From contig NZ_NBYX01000003.1 in the NCBI RefSeq assembly GCF_002099195.1, positions 62,001 through 126,000 of the forward strand: a stretch of DNA of 64,000 nt. Reading direction: 5' to 3'. The notes under the pieces were generated by a model that was not told the DNA's origin, searched no databases, and saw nothing but the letters and a program-made list of their open reading frames with translations. Of the stretch, positions 18,443 to 26,804 are shown one piece after another. Every line of letters begins with the position of its first letter. Position 1 is the first letter of the stretch. The DNA comes from Burkholderia puraquae (GTDB lineage: Bacteria; Pseudomonadota; Gammaproteobacteria; Burkholderiales; Burkholderiaceae). A program made the translations under genes and the position numbers.

Positions 18443-19504
18443 ATGCCCACACTGTTCGATCCCGTCACCCTCGGCGACCTGACCCTGCCGAACCGCATCG
18501 TGATGGCGCCGCTCACCCGCTCCCGTGCGGGCGCGACGCGCGTGCCGAACGCACTGATGGCCCGCTACTACGCCGAGCGCGCAACGGCCGGCCTGATCAT
18601 TACCGAGGCCACGTCGGTCACGCCGCAGGGCGTCGGCTACGCGGATACCCCCGGCATCTGGTCCGACGACCAGGTCGAGGGCTGGAAACAGGTGACGCAG
18701 GCCGTGCATGCGGCTGGTGGGCGCATCGTGCTGCAACTCTGGCACGTCGGCCGGATCTCCGACCCGGTGTTCCTGAACGGCGACCTGCCGGTCGCGCCGA
18801 GCGCGATCGCCGCGGGCGGCCACGTGAGCCTCGTGCGTCCGCAGCGCCCGTACGTGACGCCGCGCGCACTCGAACTCGACGAAATCCCGGGCATCGTCGC
18901 CGCGTACCGCAAGGGTGCGGAGAACGCGAAGGCTGCCGGCTTCGACGGCGTCGAGATCCACGGCGCGAACGGCTACCTGCTCGACCAGTTCCTGCAGGAC
19001 AGCACCAATCACCGCACCGATGCGTACGGCGGCCCGATCGAGAACCGCGCTCGCCTGCTGCTCGAAGTGGTCGATGCGGCAATCGACGTGTGGGGCGCCG
19101 GCCGCGTCGGCGTGCACCTTGCACCGCGCGGCGATGCGCACACGATGGGCGATTCCGATCCGGCGGCAACGTTCGGCTATGTCGCGCGCGAACTCGGCCG
19201 CCGCAAGATCGCGTTCATCTTCACGCGTGAATCGTATTCGGGCGACCACTTGAGCCCGCGCCTGAAGGAAGCGTTCGGCGGCCCGCTGATCGCGAACGAG
19301 CAGTTCACGCTCGACACCGCGCAGGCAGCGCTCGAGGACGGCAGCGCCGACGCGATCGCATGGGGCAAGCTGTTCATCGCAAACCCCGACCTGCCGCGCC
19401 GCCTCGAACTCGGCGCACCGCTCAACAAGCCGGTGCCGGAGACGTTCTATGCGGAAGGCGAAACGGGTTACACCGATTACCCGGCGCTGAGCGACGCGGC
19501 CTGA
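18443..19504 (+). CDS. Alkene reductase, old yellow enzyme family (NemA-like)
   Basis: A 353-residue FMN barrel enzyme. MPTLFDPVTLGDLTLPNRIVMAPLTR is the usual OYE start. The substrate-binding pair is His/Asn in IHGANGYLLDQFL with the nearby catalytic Tyr, and TNHRTDAYGG follows. These enzymes reduce activated C=C bonds or nitro groups with NAD(P)H. The start at 18443 is preferred over an in-frame ATG at 18425. With the upstream ArsR-type gene it forms a likely electrophile-responsive detoxification unit. Confidence 0.93.
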   Translation: MPTLFDPVTLGDLTLPNRIVMAPLTRSRAGATRVPNALMARYYAERATAGLIITEATSVTPQGVGYADTPGIWSDDQVEGWKQVTQAVHAAGGRIVLQLWHVGRISDPVFLNGDLPVAPSAIAAGGHVSLVRPQRPYVTPRALELDEIPGIVAAYRKGAENAKAAGFDGVEIHGANGYLLDQFLQDSTNHRTDAYGGPIENRARLLLEVVDAAIDVWGAGRVGVHLAPRGDAHTMGDSDPAATFGYVARELGRRKIAFIFTRESYSGDHLSPRLKEAFGGPLIANEQFTLDTAQAALEDGSADAIAWGKLFIANPDLPRRLELGAPLNKPVPETFYAEGETGYTDYPALSDAA

Positions 19505-19522
19505 CGGCCGGGCAGCGCGTGT

Positions 19523-20050
19523 TCAGCGGCGCACGTCCGCACGCATGAACACGCGCTGCGTCTCGTCGAGGCCGAGCGACACGTGATACGCGCGAATGAT
19601 GCGCAGCGTGTCGTCGAGCGCGGCGTCGTCGACGATGCTGAAGCCCAGGCGCGTGTAGTACGGCGCATTCCACGGCGCGTCGCGAAACGTCGACAGCACG
19701 ACTTCCGCGATGCCGTCCTGCGCCGCGCGTGCCATCACCTGTTCGATCAGGCGCGCGCCGATCCGTTGCCCGGCATGCGACGGCGCGACATCCAGCTCTT
19801 CCAGATAAAGCCGCTGCGCATCGAGCAGCCGGTAGAACGCAAACCCGACGCACGTGCCTTGCGCATCGACGGCCACATACGCTCGGCCACCATCGATGCG
19901 GACGAGCACCGCAGCCGTATCGGTCGGCTCGGCTTCAGCGATGTGGGTCATGCCGATTTCGCGAAACCGCAGCGCGGCGGCGACTTCCACGGCGGCCATC
20001 GCGGCCGCGTCTTCCCGCACGGCGGGACGGATCAGGATCGATGCAGTCAT
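19523..20050 (-). CDS. GNAT-family N-acetyltransferase
   Basis: A 175-residue acetyltransferase. Residues 1-25 carry the usual IRPAVREDAAAM start. The acetyl-CoA loop is LDVAPSHAGQRIGARLIEQV, and the C-terminal part YYTRLGFSIVDD is motif B. The acceptor is unknown. It converges with the ene-reductase gene and is divergent from the LysE gene across an 83 bp promoter gap. Confidence 0.9.
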   Translation of the reverse strand: MTASILIRPAVREDAAAMAAVEVAAALRFREIGMTHIAEAEPTDTAAVLVRIDGGRAYVAVDAQGTCVGFAFYRLLDAQRLYLEELDVAPSHAGQRIGARLIEQVMARAAQDGIAEVVLSTFRDAPWNAPYYTRLGFSIVDDAALDDTLRIIRAYHVSLGLDETQRVFMRADVRR

Positions 20051-20133
20051 GACGGCAATTCAGGCAGTCTGGAACGGCCGTCACTATAATCGAAACTTCA
20101 TACGATTCGAACACCCCACCCACGAGGTTAGTC

Positions 20134-20745
20134 ATGACGTTGTCCGCGCTCACCGTCTTCGCTGTCGCCCTGCTCGTCACCGCCGGCACGCCCGGGCCGA
20201 GCGTCGCCGCGCTGGTCGCGCGCGTGCTGACGAACGGCGTGCGCGATGTGCTGCCGTTCCTCGCGGCCATGTGGCTCGGCGAAGCGCTGTGGCTCACGCT
20301 CGCGGTCGCGGGGCTGTCCGCGTTCGCACGCACGTTCGAGACGGGCCTGATCGTGCTGAAGCTGCTCGGCGTTGCGTACCTGCTGTTCCTTGCATGGAAG
20401 ATGTGGACCGCGCCGACCGAGACGGGCGCCGACGACCTGCCGCGCGGCCAGTCGCCGTGGCGCATGTTCGTCGCGGGCATGCTGGTGACGATCGGCAATC
20501 CGAAGATCGTGGTGTTCTATCTCGCGCTGCTGCCGACCATCGTCGATCTCACCCACGTCGGTGTGACCGCATGGGCCGAGCTGGTCGGCACGATGCTCGC
20601 GGTGCTGATCCTGGCCGACTGCTTCTGGTCGCTGCTCGCATCGCGCGCAAGGGCCTTCCTGACGTCGGCGCGCGCGAAGCGGATCGCCAACCGCACGAGC
20701 GCGACCGCGATGGCCGGTGCGGCGGTGGCGATCGCGACGCGTTGA
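20134..20745 (+). CDS. LysE-family amino-acid/metabolite exporter
   Basis: A 203-residue inner-membrane protein with six predicted helices. The LysE/RhtB signature GTPGPSVAALVARVLTNG is at about 18-35 and VTIGNPKIVVFYLALLP is the central motif. These proteins export amino acids or homoserine-lactone-type solutes. Substrate is not predictable. It stands alone, divergent from the GNAT gene. Confidence 0.93.
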   Translation: MTLSALTVFAVALLVTAGTPGPSVAALVARVLTNGVRDVLPFLAAMWLGEALWLTLAVAGLSAFARTFETGLIVLKLLGVAYLLFLAWKMWTAPTETGADDLPRGQSPWRMFVAGMLVTIGNPKIVVFYLALLPTIVDLTHVGVTAWAELVGTMLAVLILADCFWSLLASRARAFLTSARAKRIANRTSATAMAGAAVAIATR

Positions 20746-20773
20746 TGCGATATCGCGGCGTTTGACCGGACGC

Positions 20774-21217
20774 TCAGGTCTTTCCGTTCGATCCTGGCTT
20801 TTCGCGGACCAATATATAGAGGCACATCTTCGGTGAAGCCCCGCTCGGGCCGTTCCCGCATGTCAATTTTTGCCCGCTATTGGAGTCGATGAAGCCCGTC
20901 CTGAAGTAATTGATGGCCTCTTGTTCCATGAGATCGAAGGCGTTACTCACATTGACGGCATCCTCCTCGTATATCGGAACCATCCATGTGTAGTCGGGCT
21001 TGTTGACCTGGTGATCCTTCAACCGGGCTTCCTTGTTGCTGGTGACACCGATATAGAACCTGTCGTATTTCTTTTCCCTGGCGAAATGCCCCAATACCTG
21101 CTGCAAGTGAAAGATCACAACGCGGTATTGAAAGACTCCCTTGGTGCTGGCACCCCGGTGAACAATGTCCCTGTTCAGCGCCAGCTTCTTGTACTCCGGG
21201 TAAAGTGCCAAAACCAT
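20774..21217 (-). CDS. GIY-YIG nuclease-like protein
   Basis: A 147-residue protein. The segment DRFYIGVTSNKEARLKDHQ resembles the core of small stand-alone GIY-YIG domains (YIG, the conserved Arg and His), and a Glu sits later in LMEQEA. The start ATG at 21217 is backed by GGAGG six bases upstream; an in-frame ATG at 21268 lacks this. The usual first tyrosine motif is weak, so nuclease activity is uncertain. Codon use is clearly less GC-biased than the neighbours', a sign of later arrival. Confidence 0.65.
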   Translation of the reverse strand: MVLALYPEYKKLALNRDIVHRGASTKGVFQYRVVIFHLQQVLGHFAREKKYDRFYIGVTSNKEARLKDHQVNKPDYTWMVPIYEEDAVNVSNAFDLMEQEAINYFRTGFIDSNSGQKLTCGNGPSGASPKMCLYILVREKPGSNGKT

Positions 21218-21376
21218 GATTGACCTCCACGAGAGATGAAGCTTCAATAGGCCGAAACTATCGTTCATTCGGTCAAATTCTGGATGACTAAAAGTCCCCG
21301 ACCCTCAAGCTTCGAGAAGCACGGAATCGTGGAATGCTCATAAGAATGCACGACTCACGTTTTCGCGTCGACATGA

Positions 21377-21603
21377 ATGAACCAGGGCATGATCAAATGG
21401 GATCATGACCTGCCGCGCCAGCCGTTGACGCACGATCCGCGGATCAAGGCCTACGTGATTGCCGGCCCGATGAACGAATTCCCGACCGCCGATACGCTGA
21501 ACGACGTGCACGCTGTAGCGATGCGAACGGATTCGATCGCGCGACGTTCCACGCAACGCTCGACGCAAAGGCGCTCGCGTTCTTCAGCGCGAATCTCCGC
21601 TAA
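21377..21603 (+). pseudogene. Remnant of an alpha/beta hydrolase (dienelactone hydrolase-like)
   Basis: Two pieces in different frames. The first reads DLPRQPLTHDPRIKAYVIAG, typical of the strand before the catalytic Asp in predicted dienelactone hydrolases. The second reads FDRATFHATLDAKALAFF to the TAA at 21601-21603, the typical C-terminal helix of the same family. The N-terminal half with the nucleophile, and the Asp/His segment between the pieces, are missing. A deleted and frameshifted relic, not a functional gene. Confidence 0.65.
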
Positions 21604-22520
21604 CAGCGAAACGTCTTGCGCCAGACGCCCGGCACCGGCACATGGTCATTGCATGCGATCAGCGCGCGCACCAGCGCCCAGTCGTCGTCATCGCAGAAAT
21701 CGAGCAGCATCGCGCCGGACGGGCCGCGCTGCTCACGCAGTCGTTCGGCCAGCCGTGCATGAATGCCCTGCACCCTGCCGTCGCCGTGCGCGACCACCGA
21801 CGGATTCGCGCCCATCCCGGTCCCGCTGCAGAAGTTGATCGCCCAGCGGCCGCTGTCGGGCGACGGCAGGTCCGTCAGCAGCGCATCGATCGCACGCCAC
21901 TTCCAGCCGATCGACGCGGCCACCGGCACGCGATATTCGTCCTGGATCACGAACGCGCCGTCGGGATGATCGATCGTGAACGTCGCGTTGTCGGGCCACG
22001 CGGTCAGGTCGATGCCGAGCGGCCGGCTGCTGCGAAAGCGCCGCAGCAGCACGATCGCGCCGCGCACGTCGCCGAGCGCCGGCAGCGTGCCGCCGGCATG
22101 CCAGCGCAACCGCGGATGCCGCGCGCGATGCATGTCGAACGTCGCATCGAAACTGCGCGTGCACGCGTGCGCCGGCCATTCGTCCTTCACCGACATCACA
22201 ATGCATTCGCGCGGATGCGCATCGAGAAAGCGCGTGCAGGTTTCCAGCACGTCGTCGAACGTCATGCCGAGCGCGATGCCGCCATGATGGATGTCGAACG
22301 CATCGCGCACGTGCCGGCAGCGGATGTCGAGCAGCCGCACGCCATGCGCGAGCTGCGCATCGAGCGGCGCACGCTGGGTGCGCACGAGCCGATCGTCGAC
22401 GGTATACGCACAGGTGTCATGGCTGCCCGGTAGGGTCAGCGTATGCAGCGGCCGCGCGTCGTCGAGCGCCGACATCCAGTCGGCAGGCGGTGTGCACGTA
22501 TCGTGGCTCGAAGGAATCAT
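21600..22520 (-). CDS. Phosphatidylinositol-specific phospholipase C X-domain protein
   Basis: A 306-residue PI-PLC-like protein. LPGSHDTCAY supplies the first catalytic His (H34) and Asp, GVRLLDIRCR the conserved Arg, and FDIHHGG the second catalytic His (about H78). Bacterial relatives cleave phosphatidylinositol or GPI anchors to diacylglycerol and cyclic inositol phosphate and are usually secreted. No signal peptide is visible here. Its stop overlaps the dead hydrolase by three bases, and its start is only 6 bp from the divergent lacI-type start, so the promoters must overlap coding sequence or the true start is further in (for example the ATG at 22475). Confidence 0.85.
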   Translation of the reverse strand: MIPSSHDTCTPPADWMSALDDARPLHTLTLPGSHDTCAYTVDDRLVRTQRAPLDAQLAHGVRLLDIRCRHVRDAFDIHHGGIALGMTFDDVLETCTRFLDAHPRECIVMSVKDEWPAHACTRSFDATFDMHRARHPRLRWHAGGTLPALGDVRGAIVLLRRFRSSRPLGIDLTAWPDNATFTIDHPDGAFVIQDEYRVPVAASIGWKWRAIDALLTDLPSPDSGRWAINFCSGTGMGANPSVVAHGDGRVQGIHARLAERLREQRGPSGAMLLDFCDDDDWALVRALIACNDHVPVPGVWRKTFRC

Positions 22521-22526
22521 GAATCG

Positions 22527-23549
22527 ATGAATGACAAGGAAAGAAAACCGTGGGTAACGGCGTCGGATGTCGCGGCGCGCGCCGGTGTCTCACGCTCCGC
22601 GGTGTCGCGCGCGTTCACGCCGACGGCGAGCATCGCGCCGCAAACGCGTGAGCGCGTGATGGTCGCCGCGCGCGCGCTCGGCTACCAGGTCAACCTGATC
22701 GCGCGCGACATGATCACGCAGCGCAGCAGCATGATCGGCGTCGTGACGGCCGGGTTCGAGAATCCGTTCCGCGCGCGGCTGCTGTCGGACCTGATGGCCG
22801 CGCTCGGGCAGCGCGCGCTCACGCCGCTCGTGACCAATGCGGAAGATCCGCGCCAGGTCCGGCAGTCGCTCGAGCAGTTGCTCAGCTACCGGATCACGGG
22901 CCTCGTGATGACGTCTGCGTCGCCGCCGCTGTCGGTCGCGCAGCAGTATCTCGAACACCGGATCCCGGTCGTGATGATCAACCGCGAGGCCAACCTGCCG
23001 GGCGCGGACATCGTCGTCAGCGACAACGCGGCGGGCGCCGTCCATGCGGCGCAGCGGCTCGTGCGGGCCGGCGCGCGCCGGCTTGCATTCGTCGGGCCGC
23101 GCGGCGCGAGCTACAGTGCACAGTCGCGTGCCGCTGCGTTCGAGCACGCAATCGGGCGCGGCGACGCGTTCGACGCGACGCTCGCGCACGTGCTCGACAC
23201 GCCGTCCGACACCCATGCGAGCGGCGTCGAAGCCGCGCGGCAACTGTTCGCGAACGGCAAGCGGCCCGACGGCGTGTTCTGCTCGTCCGACCTGCTCGCG
23301 CTCGGCGTGATCGACGTCGCGCGCGGCGAATTCGGGTTGCGCGTGCCGGACGACCTGCGCGTGATCGGCTTCGACGACGTCCCGGCCGCCGAATACGACG
23401 CGTATCGGCTCACGACGCTCCGGCAGGACACGCGCGGCCTTGCGCAGGCGGCCGTCGACCTGCTCGCCGACCGGATGCAGACGTTCGACGGCCCGTCGCG
23501 CACGCGCATCGTGCCGGTCACGCAGGTCGTGCGAGACAGCTGCGCGTGA
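22527..23549 (+). CDS. LacI-family transcriptional regulator
   Basis: A 340-residue repressor. The N-terminal helix-turn-helix is ASDVAARAGVSRSAVSRAF, the hinge helix is near residues 50-60, and a ribose-binding-like sugar domain follows (FSSDLLAL-type segment read here as FCSSDLLALGV, then RVIGFDDVPAAEY). It is convergent with the ABC operon at 23582-26581. A perfect palindrome of LacI-operator type lies before that operon's first gene, so it is the likely regulator. The start at 22527 is preferred because upstream codons have no family similarity. Confidence 0.92.
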   Translation: MNDKERKPWVTASDVAARAGVSRSAVSRAFTPTASIAPQTRERVMVAARALGYQVNLIARDMITQRSSMIGVVTAGFENPFRARLLSDLMAALGQRALTPLVTNAEDPRQVRQSLEQLLSYRITGLVMTSASPPLSVAQQYLEHRIPVVMINREANLPGADIVVSDNAAGAVHAAQRLVRAGARRLAFVGPRGASYSAQSRAAAFEHAIGRGDAFDATLAHVLDTPSDTHASGVEAARQLFANGKRPDGVFCSSDLLALGVIDVARGEFGLRVPDDLRVIGFDDVPAAEYDAYRLTTLRQDTRGLAQAAVDLLADRMQTFDGPSRTRIVPVTQVVRDSCA

Positions 23550-23563
23550 CGAACCGAAATCGG

Positions 23564-23580
23564 GCGCGGCGTCGCCGCGC
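23564..23580. terminator. Hairpin between convergent genes
   Basis: GCGCGGC-GTC-GCCGCGC, a perfect 7 bp stem with a 3 base loop, in the 32 bp gap between the lacI-type gene and the end of the permease gene. There is no T-run, so it may be a weak bidirectional terminator. Confidence 0.45.
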
Positions 23581-23581
23581 G

Positions 23582-24442
23582 TCACTTCAGCCCGCCGGCG
23601 AACCCGCGCAACAGGTAGCGCTGCACATAGCCGGCCACGGCCAGCGTGGGCAGCGACGCCATCAGCCCCGCGCTCATCAGGTCGCCCCAGTCGATGCCGT
23701 TCTCCGTCACGTAGCCGGCAATCGCGAGCGGCAGCGTGAAGCGGCTCGGCGTCGACACGAACAGCAGCGCGATCAGGAATTCGTTCCACGCGGCGATGAA
23801 CACGAAGATCGCGGTCGCGATCAGCCCCGGCGCGCACAGCGGCAGCACGATCTGCACGAGCCGTCGAGCAAGCCCCGCGCCGTCGATGCAGGCGGCTTCC
23901 TCGTATTCGATCGGCACGTCGCGCACGAACGCGAGCAGCATCCAGATCGCCATCGGCAGCGCGTAGATCTGGTACGCGAGCATCAGGCCGAGCGTCGAAT
24001 CGAGCAGGTGCAGCCGCTTCGCAAGCGCGAACAGCGGCACCGCGATCGTGATCGGCGGCATCAGCTTCAACGCGAGCACAAGCACCAGGAACAGCAGGTC
24101 GAGCCGCGCCGGAAACCGCAGCCGCACGAGCGCATAGGCGGCCGGAAACGCGAGCGCCAGCGCGAGCAGCGTCGTGCCGAACCCGACCAGCAGCGAATTG
24201 AACAGCGGCGCACCAATGCCGTTGGACCAAACCGATGCGAAATGCTCGAAGGTCGGCGCGGCCGGCCAGATCCGCAATGGATGATCGAGCCGTTCGAGCG
24301 TCGGCATGAAGGCCGCGCCGGCCATCCACAGGCACGGCAGCAGCAACAGCGCGAGTGCGACGATGCGCAACGCCCACGGCATCGCCCGGCCGAATGTGGC
24401 GCCCATGCGCGCGTGCGCGATGCCTGCGGTTGGCGCCGTCAT
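23582..24442 (-). CDS. ABC sugar-type permease (MalG-like)
   Basis: A 286-residue inner-membrane permease with six predicted helices. The cytoplasmic EAA loop reads EYEEAACIDGAGLARRLVQIVLP, the site where an ATPase docks. It belongs with CUT1 carbohydrate importers. It starts with an ATG at 24442 that overlaps the upstream permease stop (ATGA), implying translational coupling; an in-frame ATG at 24469 would overlap further. Third gene of the solute-binding protein, permease, permease operon. Confidence 0.93.
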   Translation of the reverse strand: MTAPTAGIAHARMGATFGRAMPWALRIVALALLLLPCLWMAGAAFMPTLERLDHPLRIWPAAPTFEHFASVWSNGIGAPLFNSLLVGFGTTLLALALAFPAAYALVRLRFPARLDLLFLVLVLALKLMPPITIAVPLFALAKRLHLLDSTLGLMLAYQIYALPMAIWMLLAFVRDVPIEYEEAACIDGAGLARRLVQIVLPLCAPGLIATAIFVFIAAWNEFLIALLFVSTPSRFTLPLAIAGYVTENGIDWGDLMSAGLMASLPTLAVAGYVQRYLLRGFAGGLK

Positions 24443-25308
24443 GCGCGCCGCTTGCGAACCGTCTGCCATACGTACCCCGAGACCAGCAGCGCGGACGCCG
24501 CAAGCATCAGCACCGACGCGGCGCTCGCCGGCCCGACGTTGAAGAAGCGGAAGCCCGTGTCATAGATATAGGTCGACAGCGTCTGCGTCGCGTTGCCGGG
24601 GCCGCCGCCCGTCAGCGCATAGACCTTGTCGAACAGCTTGAACGTGTCGATCGAGCGCAACAGCAGGGCGAGGCCAATCTGCGGCGCCGCGAGCGGCAGC
24701 GTGATGTCGCGCAGGCACTGCCACTCGCTCGCGCCGTCGGTGCGTGCGGCTTCGTAGAGTTCCTGCGGGATCGACTGCAGGCCCGCGAGCACGATCAGGA
24801 ACGCCATCGGCGTCCACTGCCACACGTCGACGAGCGCGAGCGACCACAGCGCGAGATGCGGATCGGACAGCCAGCGCACGCCTTCGATGCCGAATGCCGC
24901 GAGCAGCGCGTTCAGGAAGCCGTCGAAGTTGAGCCAGTTGCGCCAGATCGCCGAGCACACGAGCGTGGACAGCATCATCGGCAGGATCGCGAGCGGCAGC
25001 GCGATGCGCCGCCCCGGAAACGCGCGCACGAACAACAGCGCGAGGCCGAAGCCCAATGCGACTTCGGCGAGCGACGCGACGATCGTGAAGCGCAGCGTGT
25101 TGCCGAAGCCGGCCGTAAAGGCATCGTCGCCGAGCACCGCGCGATAGTTCGCGAGCCCGGCGAATGCGCGGCGGCCGGCCGAGTAGTCGACGCGGCAGAA
25201 CGAATCGATCAGCACCTGCGCGACCGGATACAGCGCGAGCGCGGCGAGCACCAGCAGCGCGGGCCCGAGCAGCGCGACGAACGGCAGGCTGCGGCGGAAG
25301 GCTTTCAT
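24439..25308 (-). CDS. ABC sugar-type permease (MalF-like)
   Basis: A 289-residue permease with six predicted helices and the EAA loop ELYEAARTDGASEWQCLRDITLP. The C-terminal TGGGPGNATQTLSTYIY is typical of the MalF/UgpA side of CUT1 transporters. It lies 34 bp after the binding-protein gene and overlaps the second permease by ATGA. No ATPase gene follows. Confidence 0.93.
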   Translation of the reverse strand: MKAFRRSLPFVALLGPALLVLAALALYPVAQVLIDSFCRVDYSAGRRAFAGLANYRAVLGDDAFTAGFGNTLRFTIVASLAEVALGFGLALLFVRAFPGRRIALPLAILPMMLSTLVCSAIWRNWLNFDGFLNALLAAFGIEGVRWLSDPHLALWSLALVDVWQWTPMAFLIVLAGLQSIPQELYEAARTDGASEWQCLRDITLPLAAPQIGLALLLRSIDTFKLFDKVYALTGGGPGNATQTLSTYIYDTGFRFFNVGPASAASVLMLAASALLVSGYVWQTVRKRRA

Positions 25309-25342
25309 GCGCTGTATCCCGGCGAGGGGTCGCGGCGAGCCG

Positions 25343-26581
25343 TCACTTGCCGGCCGCGGCCGTCGCCTGCGCGATCTTTTGCTGCGCCTGACGCAGCGCG
25401 GCGTCGGGTGCGGCCTGCCCGGTCAGCGCGAGCTGCAGCTGGTCGCCGAGAATGCTCTCGACCTGCTGCCAGTCCTTCACGCGCGGCCGCGCACGGCCGG
25501 CTTCGAGCGCCTTCAGCTGATCCGGATACCAGCGGTACTGACGCACCAGCGCCGGATCGTTGAACACGCTGCGGCGGGTCGGCGGAATGCCGATGCCGGC
25601 GAGGCGCGCCTGCGTGTCACGCGCGGTCAGGTACGCGAGGAAATCCTGCGCGAGCTTCGCGTGCGGGGCGTCCTTCGGGATGCCCATCTGCCAGATGCCG
25701 AGCATCGGCGCCGGGCCCGCGGTCTGCCCGGGCGGCGGCTGCAGCGCGATCTGCCCGACCACGCGCGACTGCTTCGGATCGTCGAGCGCCGGCACCCACG
25801 CCGGCCACACCTCGATCGACTGCGCCGCCGTGCCGCGCTGCAGTGCATCGCGCACTTCCGCCGCGCCGTATACGTCGACGTCCTTCGGCGCGGACGCCTT
25901 CAGCGCAAGGAAGGTCTTCAGCGCGGCCTGCGCCTCGCGGGAGTCGATCGTCACGTTGCCGGCATGGTCGAACACGTCGCCGCCGTAGGCCCACAGGATC
26001 GGCAGGAAACCCGTCACGACCGGGTTGCCCTTCGTGCCGCGAAACACGACGCCCGACACGCTCTTGTCCGCGCCGCCGACGGTCTGCGCGATCTTCAGCA
26101 CGTCGTCCCAGTTGCGCGGCGGCTGCAATTTGTACTTCGCGAGCAGGTCCTTGCGGTACGCAAACATCTCGACGTTGCCGACGATCGGCAGCGCGTACAG
26201 CGCACCGGCCGCATTGCGGCCGAGCGCGACGGCGGACGGCACGAGATCGGCATCCGCGAGCGACGCGGGCAGCGGCTTCAGCCAGCCGTTGCCGATGAAT
26301 TCGGGCGCCCACGTGTCGTCCATCATCACGAGATCGTACGCGCCGGTGCCTTCGCGCATCGACAGCTTGAGCTTCTGGTACAGGTTCGCGTTCGGCAGCT
26401 TGAGCAGCTCGATCTCGGTGCCCGGGTGCAGCTTGTTGAAGCCGGCGACGGCGTCGGCCAGCCCCTTGCCGTAGATGTCGTCGCGGCCTGCGATGACGAG
26501 ATCCGCGGCAACGGCGTGCGTGGCGGCGAAGGACAGCGCAAGGGCGGCGGACAGCGCGCGCAGGCGGCTCAGCAAGGTCAT
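25343..26581 (-). CDS. ABC transporter extracellular solute-binding protein (family 1)
   Basis: A 412-residue periplasmic binding protein. The signal peptide MTLLSRLRALSAALALSFA..AVA is cleaved near residue 25, and the mature start ADLVIAGRDDIYGKGLADAV follows. It resembles CUT1 binding proteins for sugars, polyols or glycerol-phosphate-like compounds. The start at 26581 is set by the signal peptide and GAGAGAG upstream; an in-frame ATG at 26683 would give no signal peptide. First gene of the operon, 40 bp downstream of a perfect 20 bp palindrome. The ligand is unknown. Confidence 0.93.
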   Translation of the reverse strand: MTLLSRLRALSAALALSFAATHAVAADLVIAGRDDIYGKGLADAVAGFNKLHPGTEIELLKLPNANLYQKLKLSMREGTGAYDLVMMDDTWAPEFIGNGWLKPLPASLADADLVPSAVALGRNAAGALYALPIVGNVEMFAYRKDLLAKYKLQPPRNWDDVLKIAQTVGGADKSVSGVVFRGTKGNPVVTGFLPILWAYGGDVFDHAGNVTIDSREAQAALKTFLALKASAPKDVDVYGAAEVRDALQRGTAAQSIEVWPAWVPALDDPKQSRVVGQIALQPPPGQTAGPAPMLGIWQMGIPKDAPHAKLAQDFLAYLTARDTQARLAGIGIPPTRRSVFNDPALVRQYRWYPDQLKALEAGRARPRVKDWQQVESILGDQLQLALTGQAAPDAALRQAQQKIAQATAAAGK

Positions 26582-26620
26582 GAGGTCTCTCTCGTTCGGC
26601 GTGGTGGCGGGACGGCCAGG

Positions 26621-26640
26621 CGTTGCACACGTGTGCAACG
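26621..26640. promoter_or_regulatory. LacI-type operator before the ABC operon
   Basis: CGTTGCACACGTGTGCAACG, a perfect 20 bp palindrome with central CG, as in LacI/PurR/GalR operators. It lies 40 bp upstream of the binding-protein start codon. The regulator is most likely the LacI protein at 22527-23549. Confidence 0.7.
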
Positions 26641-26703
26641 CGGGCGACGCTTCTGGCCGCCTGAAGCGAACGCCATTGTTCACGCCGATCGTTACGAATT
26701 TAT

Positions 26704-26734
26704 GGCACGCGGCGGCAGAGGCCGCCGCCGTGCC
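26704..26734 (-). terminator. Strong GC hairpin after the porin
   Basis: GGCACGCGGCGGC and GCCGCCGCCGTGCC form a ~13 bp stem with a single bulge and an AGAG loop. On the minus strand, ATAAATTC follows. It lies between the porin's 3' end and the ABC operon promoter, so it would insulate the two. Confidence 0.55.
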
Positions 26735-26804
26735 CGGCCGCCCCGCCCGCCTGGCCGCCTCACTGCCTCGGCGCGGCCTCCCCGGCCAGACCTCCCCGGC
26801 CGGA

